A stretch of 58,491 nucleotides of DNA from CAYJBP01 sp964368605. GTDB taxonomy: Bacteria; Bacillota; Dehalobacteriia; UBA4068. Below the pieces are notes generated by a model. That model was not told the DNA's origin. It saw only the letters and a list, made by a program, of their open reading frames with translations, and did no database searches. The position numbers were made by a program, and so were the translations under genes. The stretch covers positions 1-58,491 of the forward strand of contig CAYJBP010000002.1 in assembly GCA_964368605.1 (NCBI GenBank), written 5' to 3'. How positions within the stretch are numbered: the stretch's first letter is position 1; each line of letters opens with the position of its first letter. Of this stretch, positions 42,847-51,195 are shown one piece after another.

Positions 42847-43668
42847 TTATTCTAATTCCTTTTTAAGCCTGATAGTTTCTTGGCTAATAACTTGGCTTAA
42901 ATACAGGCGATCTTCTTCGGGGGCAATTTCAAAATAGGCAGCCGCCAAAGGCAAAAGCCAAGATCTATAGTTTTTAATATTTTTTTGCGCCAAACTACTA
43001 TAGCGTTGCAAATAAAGATGCTTTAATATAAAATAAACCGCTTTCTTTTTTAATCGGCCCAAAAAAGGTAAACTGCTAAAATTGGAAGGCAATGAAAGCA
43101 ATAAATAAGTTTGCCAAACATCGGTTAAATAATGGCCGCGCCCTCCGGAAAGCCAATTTAATATGGCCGGGCTTTTCGGGGCATCAATAATATTTTCAGG
43201 CAAAAAATTCATATGGCAAATACTATTACCATTTGGCAACTTGGCCAGATGTTGCAAAATATATAGCTTATCCAGCTCTTTAGGTAAATTGGTATCCCTA
43301 ATAATTTGCTGCAAGCGATCTTTAATCGGCGGCAAATGCTCGCTAATTTGATTATGAATAATAAAGTGAAAGGCCGCCATTTTTTTGGCAATGCCAAAAA
43401 CCTGCACGGCATCATCATCGATGATTTTATGCCAGCTACTGCCGCTTACCTGGCCAAAGATAATACCGGGGCGATCATTAAATCTAATTTGCTCATAGGC
43501 CTTAGGGGTGGGCAAATTATAAACGTTAATATAGGAAGCAAGCTTATATTCTAAATCACAAAAATCCGCATACTCGTCATGATAAAGCTTCATCACACGG
43601 CCGCGGTCATAGCTATAAATATCGGCAATTTTTCCGGAAATTAATTTTTGATATTTAGTATTAAGCAC
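42847..43668 (-). CDS. Aminoglycoside-phosphotransferase-fold protein, probable pseudokinase
   Basis: The 273-aa protein starts at GTG with GGGGAG upstream. The N-lobe keeps the ATP lysine (RVMKLY, Lys27) and the pattern continues as in small-molecule kinases. The catalytic loop that normally reads HGDLHPGN is CHMNFLPEN here (His152, Asn154, Asn159), and the metal loop, normally IDW, is ILNW (Asn171). Both catalytic aspartates are therefore asparagines, so transfer of phosphate is unlikely. The frame is intact, so a binding or scaffold role is possible. It lies divergent from the PRC-barrel gene. The fold is fairly sure; the function is unknown. Confidence 0.75.
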   Translation of the reverse strand: MLNTKYQKLISGKIADIYSYDRGRVMKLYHDEYADFCDLEYKLASYINVYNLPTPKAYEQIRFNDRPGIIFGQVSGSSWHKIIDDDAVQVFGIAKKMAAFHFIIHNQISEHLPPIKDRLQQIIRDTNLPKELDKLYILQHLAKLPNGNSICHMNFLPENIIDAPKSPAILNWLSGGRGHYLTDVWQTYLLLSLPSNFSSLPFLGRLKKKAVYFILKHLYLQRYSSLAQKNIKNYRSWLLPLAAAYFEIAPEEDRLYLSQVISQETIRLKKELE

Positions 43669-43809
43669 CTAAACTCCCCTTTTTGATTATTTGACAAACA
43701 TATTAATTCGACAAATTCAGATATTCACCTGCCTAATAATGATGAATTTACAGGAATATTAGTTTCCTAAAGGCCATATATTAAGTAAAAAGCTAAAACG
43801 GAGGTTATT

Positions 43810-44988
43810 ATGGCCGAATTTCAAAATAGTCTTAATGATAAAGCCAGCCGTAAAATTTTGGGCATGGCCGTATACAGCATAGCCGAAGGGCAAAACTTAG
43901 GGCTAATTAAAGGTCTGATTATCGATGGTAAAGAACATAGTTTGCTGGCTTTGGTCGTCGAAAAAAAGCGTTTAACCAAAGATGAGCGCATTTTGCCTTT
44001 TAAGGCGGTAAGCAGCATCGGGGATGATGTAATTACGATTGAGCGGCTGGGGCTTTTAGAGCGGCCGGGGGCAAATCAGCAGCTAATCAAGGCTATTCGT
44101 CGCCCAATTCAGCCCTTAGGCGCACGATGTTTTACCGCCGATGGCAAAACCATGGGTAAGGTTGAGGAATGTTATTTTAATGCCGCCGGCCAAATTTCGC
44201 GCTTAGAAATTAGCGAGGGCGGCTTATTTAAGGGGCGCCTTTATTTGCCTGGCGAGCTAATAATTGCAATGGCACCGGCTACAATTATGCTTAAAGAGCA
44301 GGCCATTAAGTATATTAACCAAAACGAGAACAATTTAATCGCTTCTATGGAAATGGCTCGTGATAAGGCAGCAGCCATCTCGCGTGGCACGGTTAATGCT
44401 TTAAACAGCTCCTTGCAAAAAATTCTGCCGCCCAAGGAGGAGTTTGAAATTAGCGCTAAGGCTTTGCCCGGCGAGGATGCTCTGTTAATTGCCCAGGAAG
44501 ATCCTAATATTAAACCGGCTAATGCTAAAGATTCCTTGCCTAATACCAGCGAGGAAGCGGCTTTACTTAATCAGCAGGAAATCCTGCTTAAGCAGGAGAT
44601 TGCCTCTGCATCACCATCACATAATGCGGAATTGAGCTTGCCTTTGCTAAGTTCGCCTAAGCCTAAGATGTCGCCGATTATGGTTTCTGTGCAAAATCCG
44701 GAGGATATTGATGAGCATGCTTTATCAGTGAATTTGGAGTTGGCCGATCGCTTAAAAGTAGAGGCCGATTTAGATGATATTGCTGATGCTGGTGATGAGC
44801 ATGCTTTGCTTGAGCATGGTAATCTTAAGGTGGAGCAGTTGGATTTGCCGCTTGCAGAAACTACGGCGGAGCTGGTATCTGATGCTGCTTTGGGCGATAA
44901 TGAGCCGCTTGCAGCTGCTGATGATACTATTGCTAAGACTGTTAAGGCTCGGCGTAGCCGTAAAAGTGTGCGTGGGTTTATTGGTTAG
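43810..44988 (+). CDS. PRC-barrel domain protein
   Basis: The 392-aa protein has two PRC-barrel repeats: about 13-85 (GMAVYSIAEGQNLGLIKGLI...LPFKAVSSIGDDVITIE) and 97-175 (GARCFTADGKTMGKVEECYF...LYLPGELIIAM). After a helix the rest is low-complexity, acidic and repeat-rich (ELADRLKVEADLDDIADAGD) with a basic tail. PRC barrels serve as RNA-processing adaptors (RimM) or as YlmC/YmxH-like sporulation-linked proteins. Two barrels with an acidic tail do not match a named gene. The ribosome site is AACGGAGG. Confidence 0.8.
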   Translation: MAEFQNSLNDKASRKILGMAVYSIAEGQNLGLIKGLIIDGKEHSLLALVVEKKRLTKDERILPFKAVSSIGDDVITIERLGLLERPGANQQLIKAIRRPIQPLGARCFTADGKTMGKVEECYFNAAGQISRLEISEGGLFKGRLYLPGELIIAMAPATIMLKEQAIKYINQNENNLIASMEMARDKAAAISRGTVNALNSSLQKILPPKEEFEISAKALPGEDALLIAQEDPNIKPANAKDSLPNTSEEAALLNQQEILLKQEIASASPSHNAELSLPLLSSPKPKMSPIMVSVQNPEDIDEHALSVNLELADRLKVEADLDDIADAGDEHALLEHGNLKVEQLDLPLAETTAELVSDAALGDNEPLAAADDTIAKTVKARRSRKSVRGFIG

Positions 44989-45046
44989 GGTGGCTGATAT
45001 AATCCGAACCCAGCCCAGCCTTGGCTGTTTTTGATTTGTTTTGTAG

Positions 45047-45066
45047 GGAATGGTCTTGACCATTCC
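45047..45066. other. Isolated hairpin downstream of the PRC-barrel gene
   Basis: A perfect 9-bp stem GGAATGGTC (45047-45055) pairs with 45058-45066. There is no T-run, so it is not a typical terminator. It lies in the 237-base convergent gap, which also holds repeat copy B. Confidence 0.5.
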
Positions 45067-45156
45067 GCTGTTTGGGTTATTGTTACCTATTGTTAGCTGG
45101 ATTGTTTTAGTCTTTTGCTGCTGGTTGTTAGTTGGGTTATGGGCTATTAATGTTTT

Positions 45157-45222
45157 TTAAGACCTTGGGGGGCTCTGCCCCCCAATCCCCCTGCAATTTT
45201 TTTGAAAAAAATTGATTAAAAC
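45157..45222 (+). repeat. Palindromic intergenic repeat element, copy B
   Basis: The block CTTGGGGGG-CTCTG-CCCCCC, a C-rich linker, TGCAATTTTTTTG, AAAAAAATTGATTAAAAC closely matches copy A (3273-3330), with a longer G/C stem. It lies between convergent genes, 4 bases from the stop of the glycosyltransferase at 45226. Confidence 0.65.
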
Positions 45223-45225
45223 TAT

Positions 45226-46275
45226 TTATATTTTGCCAATTAGTTGCCAAATTTTAAATAGTTGATATGCATAATTATTTAATTCTTGGCTATATTTAAT
45301 GCTAAATTCGCTTAGGGATAGGCGCAAATTTACCAGGGCATTTTCTGCCTGCGGATACTGCCGGCAATAAGCTTTAATCGTTTTTACGGCAATTTTTAAA
45401 TGCTCTAAATCTAAAATAGCTAATAGCTTAGCAGGTTTTTTAGCATCCTCAATAGTACAATCTTTTAATAGGTTAATGCTGTCTATCAGGCCATTAATAT
45501 AAACTGCTTGGCAAAAATACTGATTAAAATTATTGCTTTTTAAATCGCTAATAGCTAAAAATTGCTCAATAGTTTGCTTTAAAAAATGGTCGGCAAACTC
45601 CCTGCCTTCTTTAAAATCATGGCTGGCGCTGGGCTGGCCTATTCGATAATGATAGCCAATATCAGGCATAATGCCTAAACTTTGCGCCCCTTTTAAAATT
45701 TCCAGCGCAAAATAGGTATCCAATCCATAGCCACCACAGCAATTAGGATTAGGAAAATGATCTTTAATCTTATTATCAAAAAGGCTGCTTGCTATTAATT
45801 TGCCCCATATGCTGCGAAAGAAGGGGAAATAATAGGCAAAAGCCAGGCCAAAATTAGGCTTTTTAATAATAATTTCTTCGGGCATAGCACGGATTAAACC
45901 AAGATTTTGGCCGTTTTGGTCGATGCCTGCTACCGAGCAGCAACCGATATCCAGATTATTCTTTTCACAAAATTCTACTTGCTTAGCTAAAAAATCATTT
46001 GCCCAAATATCATCGCCATCAATAACGGTTAAATAGGTGGCCATTTTTGCCAATTCTTGATATTGATATAAAAAACCGGCCTGCCTGCTATTATTAAGAA
46101 TAATTTTGATATGCTTATCCCCTGCTACAAGATCTGTTAGCAGGGGATAAGTTATATCATTTGCTTCTATATAATAGTTAAAATCAGTATAACTTTGCTT
46201 TTTTACACTTTCGATGCAAGCTGCAATATGCTCATTTTTACGCATTATTTGGGAAAAAACAATCACTTTAGGCAT
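45226..46275 (-). CDS. Glycosyltransferase family 2 protein
   Basis: The 349-aa GT2 enzyme has the start VIVFSQIMRKNEHIAACIESVKKQSY, then a short strand order and the DXD-type TVIDGDDIWAND that binds sugar nucleotide through a metal ion. It lacks membrane helices, so it acts at the cytoplasmic face. It starts inside the end of the preceding GT2 gene (13-base overlap, GAGGTGG ribosome site). Donor and acceptor are unknown; see the neighbouring gene for context. Confidence 0.85.
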   Translation of the reverse strand: MPKVIVFSQIMRKNEHIAACIESVKKQSYTDFNYYIEANDITYPLLTDLVAGDKHIKIILNNSRQAGFLYQYQELAKMATYLTVIDGDDIWANDFLAKQVEFCEKNNLDIGCCSVAGIDQNGQNLGLIRAMPEEIIIKKPNFGLAFAYYFPFFRSIWGKLIASSLFDNKIKDHFPNPNCCGGYGLDTYFALEILKGAQSLGIMPDIGYHYRIGQPSASHDFKEGREFADHFLKQTIEQFLAISDLKSNNFNQYFCQAVYINGLIDSINLLKDCTIEDAKKPAKLLAILDLEHLKIAVKTIKAYCRQYPQAENALVNLRLSLSEFSIKYSQELNNYAYQLFKIWQLIGKI

Positions 46276-47183
46276 ATTTCCACCTCGTAAACTGCTAAAT
46301 TTGCTTTTTCTGTATTGCTTAAGTAGGGGCTTTGTTTGAATAGTTGATAATTATCAGCCAATATTGATAAAATTTGCGGCCTTAATGCTTGGCAATCGTT
46401 TAAATTATGCTTGTCGATTTTGCTCAGCATCGATAGCATAAAAGAGCAATAATAATAGCTAAATGCCTCAAATTGATTAGGAAAACGGCTGCATAGAAAA
46501 GCATGACGCTTACCATAGGCCTGAATATATTCGGCTAAAATTGCATTGTTGAGCAGGGAATAGTCATCAGTCCAGGCCGAATTATTGCCGCTATGGCGGC
46601 TAATATGATATTTCAGCAAGCCATGATAGGCAACTATATTAGCCTTGGCTAATAAGCGATAAGTTAACCAAATATCATCAAATTGGCTATGGATTGGAAA
46701 TTCCAGCCCCTTAAATAATTGCTTTCGCCATAGTTTTGCCGGCAGGCCTACTGTATATTTTTGGCGTTTAAGTAATTCCAAAACAGCATTTTCGGCATTA
46801 AAGTGTTCTTTTTGGGCGAATTGGCGACCGCTAATACCGCAAATTGCGCAATCGGCTGCATTTTCTTGGATTAAATCAGCTAAAAACTGTAAAAAATCAG
46901 GCTCGGCATGGTCGTCATCATCAAAAAAGGTGATATACTGCCCTTTAGTCAATGCTAATCCTTGCTTGCGAGCGGCGGCAATGCTCGTTTGCGGCTGATG
47001 ATAAAGCTTAATACGGCTATCTTGTTTTTGATAATCGGCGGCAATTTGGGGGCTTAAATCACTAGATCCATTTTCGATAATTATTAATTCAAAGTTGGTA
47101 TATGTCTGTTTTAGCAGGCTATTTAATGCGCGTGGTAAAAAATGCTGCCGATTATGGCTGATTAAAATCACCGAGATTTCCAT
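46263..47183 (-). CDS. Glycosyltransferase family 2 protein coupled to spoIIIAH
   Basis: The 306-aa GT2 enzyme has the opening EISVILISHNRQHFLPRAL, IIIENGSSD and the metal site TFFDDDDHAEPDF. It is cytoplasmic with a helical C-terminal part. Its ATG lies only 3 bases after the stop of spoIIIAH, and it has no good ribosome site (GGGAATAATTT), so translation probably depends on the spoIIIA message. That places both GT2 genes under mother-cell control during sporulation, which is inference. They may modify the spore surface or a spore-wall polymer. Confidence 0.85.
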   Translation of the reverse strand: MEISVILISHNRQHFLPRALNSLLKQTYTNFELIIIENGSSDLSPQIAADYQKQDSRIKLYHQPQTSIAAARKQGLALTKGQYITFFDDDDHAEPDFLQFLADLIQENAADCAICGISGRQFAQKEHFNAENAVLELLKRQKYTVGLPAKLWRKQLFKGLEFPIHSQFDDIWLTYRLLAKANIVAYHGLLKYHISRHSGNNSAWTDDYSLLNNAILAEYIQAYGKRHAFLCSRFPNQFEAFSYYYCSFMLSMLSKIDKHNLNDCQALRPQILSILADNYQLFKQSPYLSNTEKANLAVYEVEICLK

Positions 47184-47186
47184 AAA

Positions 47187-47831
47187 TTATTCCCGATTGA
47201 TAATAATCACATTTTCATAGTCCACCCCGGTAACCCCGGCCACCGCTTCGGCTATTTGAGCAGATTTTAAATCATCCATGATAATGGAAACCACCACTGT
47301 AACAGTGCCCTCGCCAATCATCACTACCGTTTCGCCAAAATTTTTGGCGGCCAACACATTTTCGGTCATCAGCTCATATTCCAGATTACGGGCTATATTT
47401 AGTTTTTGTTTGGTGGCCGTATCACGCATCTCTACCGAGGAATGAGGATCGTCTACAATGCTCTGTAGCAGCTCTAAGGCCTCGGCACGCACTTTTTCTC
47501 GCTCTAGGCGATACTCGCTATAAAAAGAATCAAGCTCTTCTATGGCCTCTGTTTCGGCCATGGCAGCTTCTGTATCAGGGGCTATCTCTTGATTGGCCGC
47601 TTGATCAGCCTGAGCATCGTTTAGTTGCTCCTTTGGCTCGGGTATGGTTTGCGGATTTAGCAACATGCCTGCTACAGGAGCTTCGGCCGGTAAAGAGCCT
47701 TGGATTTGACTATGTACAATATCATAGATAAAAAGTCCGATGCTTAACATGACAATAATTGTGGTAATTAATTTGATTTTGCTTAGCCTTTTTTTCTCTC
47801 GCCCACCATTAAATTTTACTTTTTTCATCAT
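47187..47831 (-). CDS. spoIIIAH: Stage III sporulation protein AH
   Basis: The 214-aa protein has a short basic start, one membrane helix (about 20-40), a long low-complexity acidic linker (50-105) and the EscJ/FliF-like ring domain (about 125-214) with KQKLNIARNLEYELMTENVL and the closing DDLKSAQIAEAVAGVTGVDY. SpoIIIAH forms the mother-cell ring that joins SpoIIQ of the forespore in the channel feeding the engulfed forespore. It is the last of the eight spoIIIA genes. Confidence 0.95.
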   Translation of the reverse strand: MMKKVKFNGGREKKRLSKIKLITTIIVMLSIGLFIYDIVHSQIQGSLPAEAPVAGMLLNPQTIPEPKEQLNDAQADQAANQEIAPDTEAAMAETEAIEELDSFYSEYRLEREKVRAEALELLQSIVDDPHSSVEMRDTATKQKLNIARNLEYELMTENVLAAKNFGETVVMIGEGTVTVVVSIIMDDLKSAQIAEAVAGVTGVDYENVIIINRE

Positions 47832-47849
47832 ATTGCCTCCTTAAAAAAA

Positions 47850-48419
47850 TTAATTTTCTGCTGCTAAAACTTGAATTCGATTTAAGCTAAGCCCGGTTAA
47901 AGTTTGGGTTGCCAAATAAATTTTTTCCCTAATTTGGCTATTTTCCGCCCCCACAGCCACAATTACAGCTCCATTTACAAGGGGCATATTTTCTTTAAGC
48001 AAAATCGGCTGCGAATTAATTTCGGCAATGGTTAGGCTTTGATCGCTTTGATTGGCAGTTGATATGTTTTGATTATCATTATCGGTATCATCACTGATAT
48101 TAGTGCTGGTCTGACTATTTACTGCATACTCGTAGCTGCTGCTTTGGCTATAGGTTAAGGCAACTTCCACAGCACCCACCCCGTCGATTGCTTCTATAAT
48201 TCTTAATAACTTAGCTTCCATATCATCGCTTATTATGGCTTGTTCGCTATTTGCTATGGGTGTATTTACTGCTAAATCATCCTGCTCAGTATTAAAAAAC
48301 CCCGAGCCATACATTAATGTTATTCCTAAAATTGCCAAAGCCATTATCCTAATAAATAATTTGCGGTCGGCAGCATTTAGGCGCTGCCAAAAGCGATTTT
48401 TAGTTTCCGTTTGGCTCAT
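47850..48419 (-). CDS. spoIIIAG: Stage III sporulation protein AG
   Basis: The 189-aa protein has an N-terminal membrane helix (about 22-40) and a ring-building domain with AIDGVGAVEVALTYSQSSSYEYAV, then a disordered D/N/S-rich insertion, the GAVIVAVGAENSQIREKI segment and the TGLSLNRIQVL end. It forms the large ring of the spoIIIA channel. The order and spacing (18 bases to spoIIIAH, GAGGTG ribosome site) are standard. Confidence 0.95.
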   Translation of the reverse strand: MSQTETKNRFWQRLNAADRKLFIRIMALAILGITLMYGSGFFNTEQDDLAVNTPIANSEQAIISDDMEAKLLRIIEAIDGVGAVEVALTYSQSSSYEYAVNSQTSTNISDDTDNDNQNISTANQSDQSLTIAEINSQPILLKENMPLVNGAVIVAVGAENSQIREKIYLATQTLTGLSLNRIQVLAAEN

Positions 48420-48423
48420 AATA

Positions 48424-48930
48424 TCACCTCGTAATAAAATTTAACTGATTATTTGATAATCCAAAAAAATTGTACATTAAAGTGGTAATTTTTTGTATAG
48501 AATCGGCTTGGTTGGCTGTGTCTGCAAGCTCTAATTCAATATTCAGTGCTTGCAATAATCCCTGGCTATCCAAATCGGCCTTAACTATGGCCGATATTAT
48601 TTGATTATCCATCAAAATTAAGGAGCTTGCTTGCTGTTCGATATCCTGGGTATATATGAGCATGCTTTCGGAGTTCATACTATCCAAAATTTCCTGCCCC
48701 TGATCAAAAGTGCTATCAATATCTAAATTTGGTATTTGATTATAGTTTTTTAGATTGAAATTTAAGTTTATACCATTACTAATGGGCACAATTATCAAGG
48801 AAATTAATAATAAGCCGATGATTAGGCGCACCATACCTCGCAATTTGCCGGCTGGTGCCAAAATTTCCCAAAAAGAACTTATCAGTACCAAAAGTGCAAT
48901 ATTACGGACAATGCTCAAAACAGTATCCAT
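48424..48930 (-). CDS. spoIIIAF: Stage III sporulation protein AF
   Basis: The 168-aa protein has two N-terminal membrane helices (about 8-24 and 30-50) and a cytoplasmic/ring-like domain with the EKxx-type ILMDNQIISAIVKADLD and a conserved end. The known structure of this domain resembles the ring-building motif of AG and AH, but it is less regular. It lies 4 bases before spoIIIAG. Confidence 0.9.
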   Translation of the reverse strand: MDTVLSIVRNIALLVLISSFWEILAPAGKLRGMVRLIIGLLLISLIIVPISNGINLNFNLKNYNQIPNLDIDSTFDQGQEILDSMNSESMLIYTQDIEQQASSLILMDNQIISAIVKADLDSQGLLQALNIELELADTANQADSIQKITTLMYNFFGLSNNQLNFITR

Positions 48931-48933
48931 AGT

Positions 48934-50070
48934 TCACCTCATCATCATGGTTAAATTACCCATGCCAATTAAAAGGGCGATTGCAAAAAAGCAAAATAAT
49001 CCGCTTAGGGCTAAACAGGCAAATAGCCATAATAAAGATTGGCTAAGTCCACTTAAAACGCTAGATAGTTGTTCTTCGCCCAAAGGTTGTAAAATGGCGG
49101 CCGCCAAGCGATAAATAATTACCTGCGCCAAAATTGCTATGGCCGGCCAGGCGCAAATTAAAATAATGGCTAATGCGCCGATTAAACCAATAACATTTTT
49201 TAACATAAGAGCTGTACCTAAAACACTATCTAAAGCGTCAGCTAAAGAGCGTCCGACAATAGGGATAAAAATGCCACTGGCCGACTTAACAGCTTTAATG
49301 GCCAAGCCGTCAAAAGATGATGAAGCAATGCCCGATATGCTTAAAAAAGCGATGAAAACAGTGGTGGCAATTGTCATTATTCCCAGTGCCACATCTTTAA
49401 GCAAGCCTGCTATTTTATCTATGTTAAACTTAGGCGAAATATGCCCGATAATTCGCAGTATCGCCGAAAAATAAAGCAGCGGAAAAATAAAATTGCGCAT
49501 TAAATCCATAATTAGGGAGATGGCAAATAATAGCGCCGGCTGCAAAAAGGCAACTGTGCTTACGCCGCCTAAAGCTATTAATAATGGTAAAAGCAAAGGT
49601 AAAGTAGCATAGATTAAATCGCTCATTTGGGCAATTGCATCACGTGCGCTAGTCATGGCCAGGCTAAAAGAATTAAGGGCAATCGCCGCCAGCAATAAAA
49701 AAATTACGGCACGGCCAATCTGGCTGATATCGCTTTGGGCAAAACTATCCTTTAAAGTGTTTAATAAAACCGAAAGCATAGAAAGCCCCACCAATTGGGC
49801 AAGCAAAGCCCCCGATTGCACAACTTGCTGAAAAAATAAGCGGCTAAATGCCTGCACAAGTAGTCTTAAATCAAAATTAAGCTCGCCATTTAGCCAATCC
49901 TGCCAAAGATTGCTTAAGCTAAATCCTTCTAAATAAGTATTAAGCTGGCTATCAATTTCGCCCAAAATTAAATCTAATTGAGAGGTATCGATATATTGCT
50001 CCGCAGCCCAGGCTTTAGCCGGAAAAAAGATAAAAATAGCTATGGTTAAAAGCAAAATTAACTTTTTCAT
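48934..50070 (-). CDS. spoIIIAE: Stage III sporulation protein AE
   Basis: The 378-aa polytopic protein has a signal peptide (KKLILLLTIAIFIFFPAKAWA) and about eight membrane helices, with SDLIYATLPLLLPLLIALGGV and PIVGRSLADALDSVLGTAL as family landmarks. It is the largest membrane component of the channel and is thought to form or line the transport path with AC and AD. It overlaps spoIIIAD by 4 bases. Confidence 0.95.
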   Translation of the reverse strand: MKKLILLLTIAIFIFFPAKAWAAEQYIDTSQLDLILGEIDSQLNTYLEGFSLSNLWQDWLNGELNFDLRLLVQAFSRLFFQQVVQSGALLAQLVGLSMLSVLLNTLKDSFAQSDISQIGRAVIFLLLAAIALNSFSLAMTSARDAIAQMSDLIYATLPLLLPLLIALGGVSTVAFLQPALLFAISLIMDLMRNFIFPLLYFSAILRIIGHISPKFNIDKIAGLLKDVALGIMTIATTVFIAFLSISGIASSSFDGLAIKAVKSASGIFIPIVGRSLADALDSVLGTALMLKNVIGLIGALAIILICAWPAIAILAQVIIYRLAAAILQPLGEEQLSSVLSGLSQSLLWLFACLALSGLFCFFAIALLIGMGNLTMMMR

Positions 50071-50465
50071 GATAATAATCCCAAAATGGTCTGGCTAATT
50101 CCCGATATAATCGGCGTTGCCAATAGCAGAATGATAATTTTGGCGGCAAATTCAATTTTTAGCGCTAAAGAACCTTGTCCGCAATCCCTACATAATTGGC
50201 CGCCAAATTCGGCTATGTAAGCTATGCCGATAACCTTAATAATTATGGCCAAATATTGATCGGAAATACCCGTTAAGGCACTTAAATCGCTAAAAATGGC
50301 AATTAAGGCATTTAAGGAGGGCAAAAGGAGAATAAAGATAAGGCTACCTGCTGCTAAGACTAAAATTAAAGCCAAGCTGGGCAGGCGGCTTTGCTGCAAA
50401 AATAGGCCAAAGATGGCACTGATTAAAGCCAGCCCAACTACGGTGATTATCGATATCGAGCTCAT
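50067..50465 (-). CDS. spoIIIAD: Stage III sporulation protein AD
   Basis: The 132-aa hydrophobic protein has about four membrane helices, with SDLSALTGISDQYLAIIIKVIGIAYIAEFGGQLCRDCG-like sequence whose GQLCRDCG part is a family landmark. It is thought to be the FliQ/FliP-like export component with AC. The reading frame ends in ATGA with spoIIIAE. Confidence 0.95.
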   Translation of the reverse strand: MSSISIITVVGLALISAIFGLFLQQSRLPSLALILVLAAGSLIFILLLPSLNALIAIFSDLSALTGISDQYLAIIIKVIGIAYIAEFGGQLCRDCGQGSLALKIEFAAKIIILLLATPIISGISQTILGLLS

Positions 50466-50473
50466 ATTTCACC

Positions 50474-50671
50474 TCAATATAATTTAAAAACGGCCTGCAC
50501 CCCGGCAAAAAGCTCACGGATAATCGGTAAAACCCGTAATAAGGCGATGGCCAGGCCTACGATTAGGGTTAAATAGGCAAATTCATCACGGCCTGCTTGC
50601 TTTAAAAATGTATGCAAAACGGTAACGGCAATGGCCAAAGCTGTAAGAAAAAAAATTATTTCGGTTTCCAT
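50474..50671 (-). CDS. spoIIIAC: Stage III sporulation protein AC
   Basis: The 65-aa protein has two membrane helices, with TFLKQAGRDEFAYLTLIVG between them, the SpoIIIAC signature. Eight bases separate it from spoIIIAD. It resembles a minimal FliQ-type helix hairpin. Confidence 0.93.
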   Translation of the reverse strand: METEIIFFLTALAIAVTVLHTFLKQAGRDEFAYLTLIVGLAIALLRVLPIIRELFAGVQAVFKLY

Positions 50672-50685
50672 AAAAGGCCTCCTTT

Positions 50686-51195
50686 TTAGACTAATAATAA
50701 AATCAGTGCCAAGGCGCAGGCAATTACCAGGCTTTTATATACTTTGGCCTGCTCAGCATGCTTTTGGATGGCTTTTTTCTCGGCGGAGGCCATTTTTAGG
50801 CGAATTAATTCTAGGCATTTAAGCTGATGCTTACTATCCGATAATCCTAAATTGAGGCCAAAGGCCAGTAAATCGGCATATTCATCGGGATTAAGCCGGG
50901 CTTGATGCGGTTTTAAGGCTTGTTCCCAGGCAAAATCGGCGCTAACTCCTAGATTTTCGGACAGTATTTTTGCGGTTTTGGCAAAAATATCGGCTGCGCT
51001 GCCGGCACCCTTAGCGGCCAAGTTTAAGGCCAAAGGCAAGGGGTTTTGCATAAAAGCAATCTCTTTTTCTAATAATAAAAAGCCTTGTTGCAAGTCGGTT
51101 AAAAGTAGGCGATGCTTTAAAAGGCCGGCTGTTAAAAGGCGGCCAAGGGCAATAGCGGCAATGGCTATCAATAGAGCTCCGCTAATTTTTAGCAT
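50686..51195 (-). CDS. spoIIIAB: Stage III sporulation protein AB
   Basis: The 169-aa protein has an N-terminal membrane helix, a cytoplasmic all-helical domain resembling the GspF/T2SSF cytoplasmic fold (LLLEKEIAFMQNPLPLAL), and a C-terminal membrane helix. It probably acts with the AA ATPase. It overlaps spoIIIAA by 7 bases. Confidence 0.93.
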   Translation of the reverse strand: MLKISGALLIAIAAIALGRLLTAGLLKHRLLLTDLQQGFLLLEKEIAFMQNPLPLALNLAAKGAGSAADIFAKTAKILSENLGVSADFAWEQALKPHQARLNPDEYADLLAFGLNLGLSDSKHQLKCLELIRLKMASAEKKAIQKHAEQAKVYKSLVIACALALILLLV

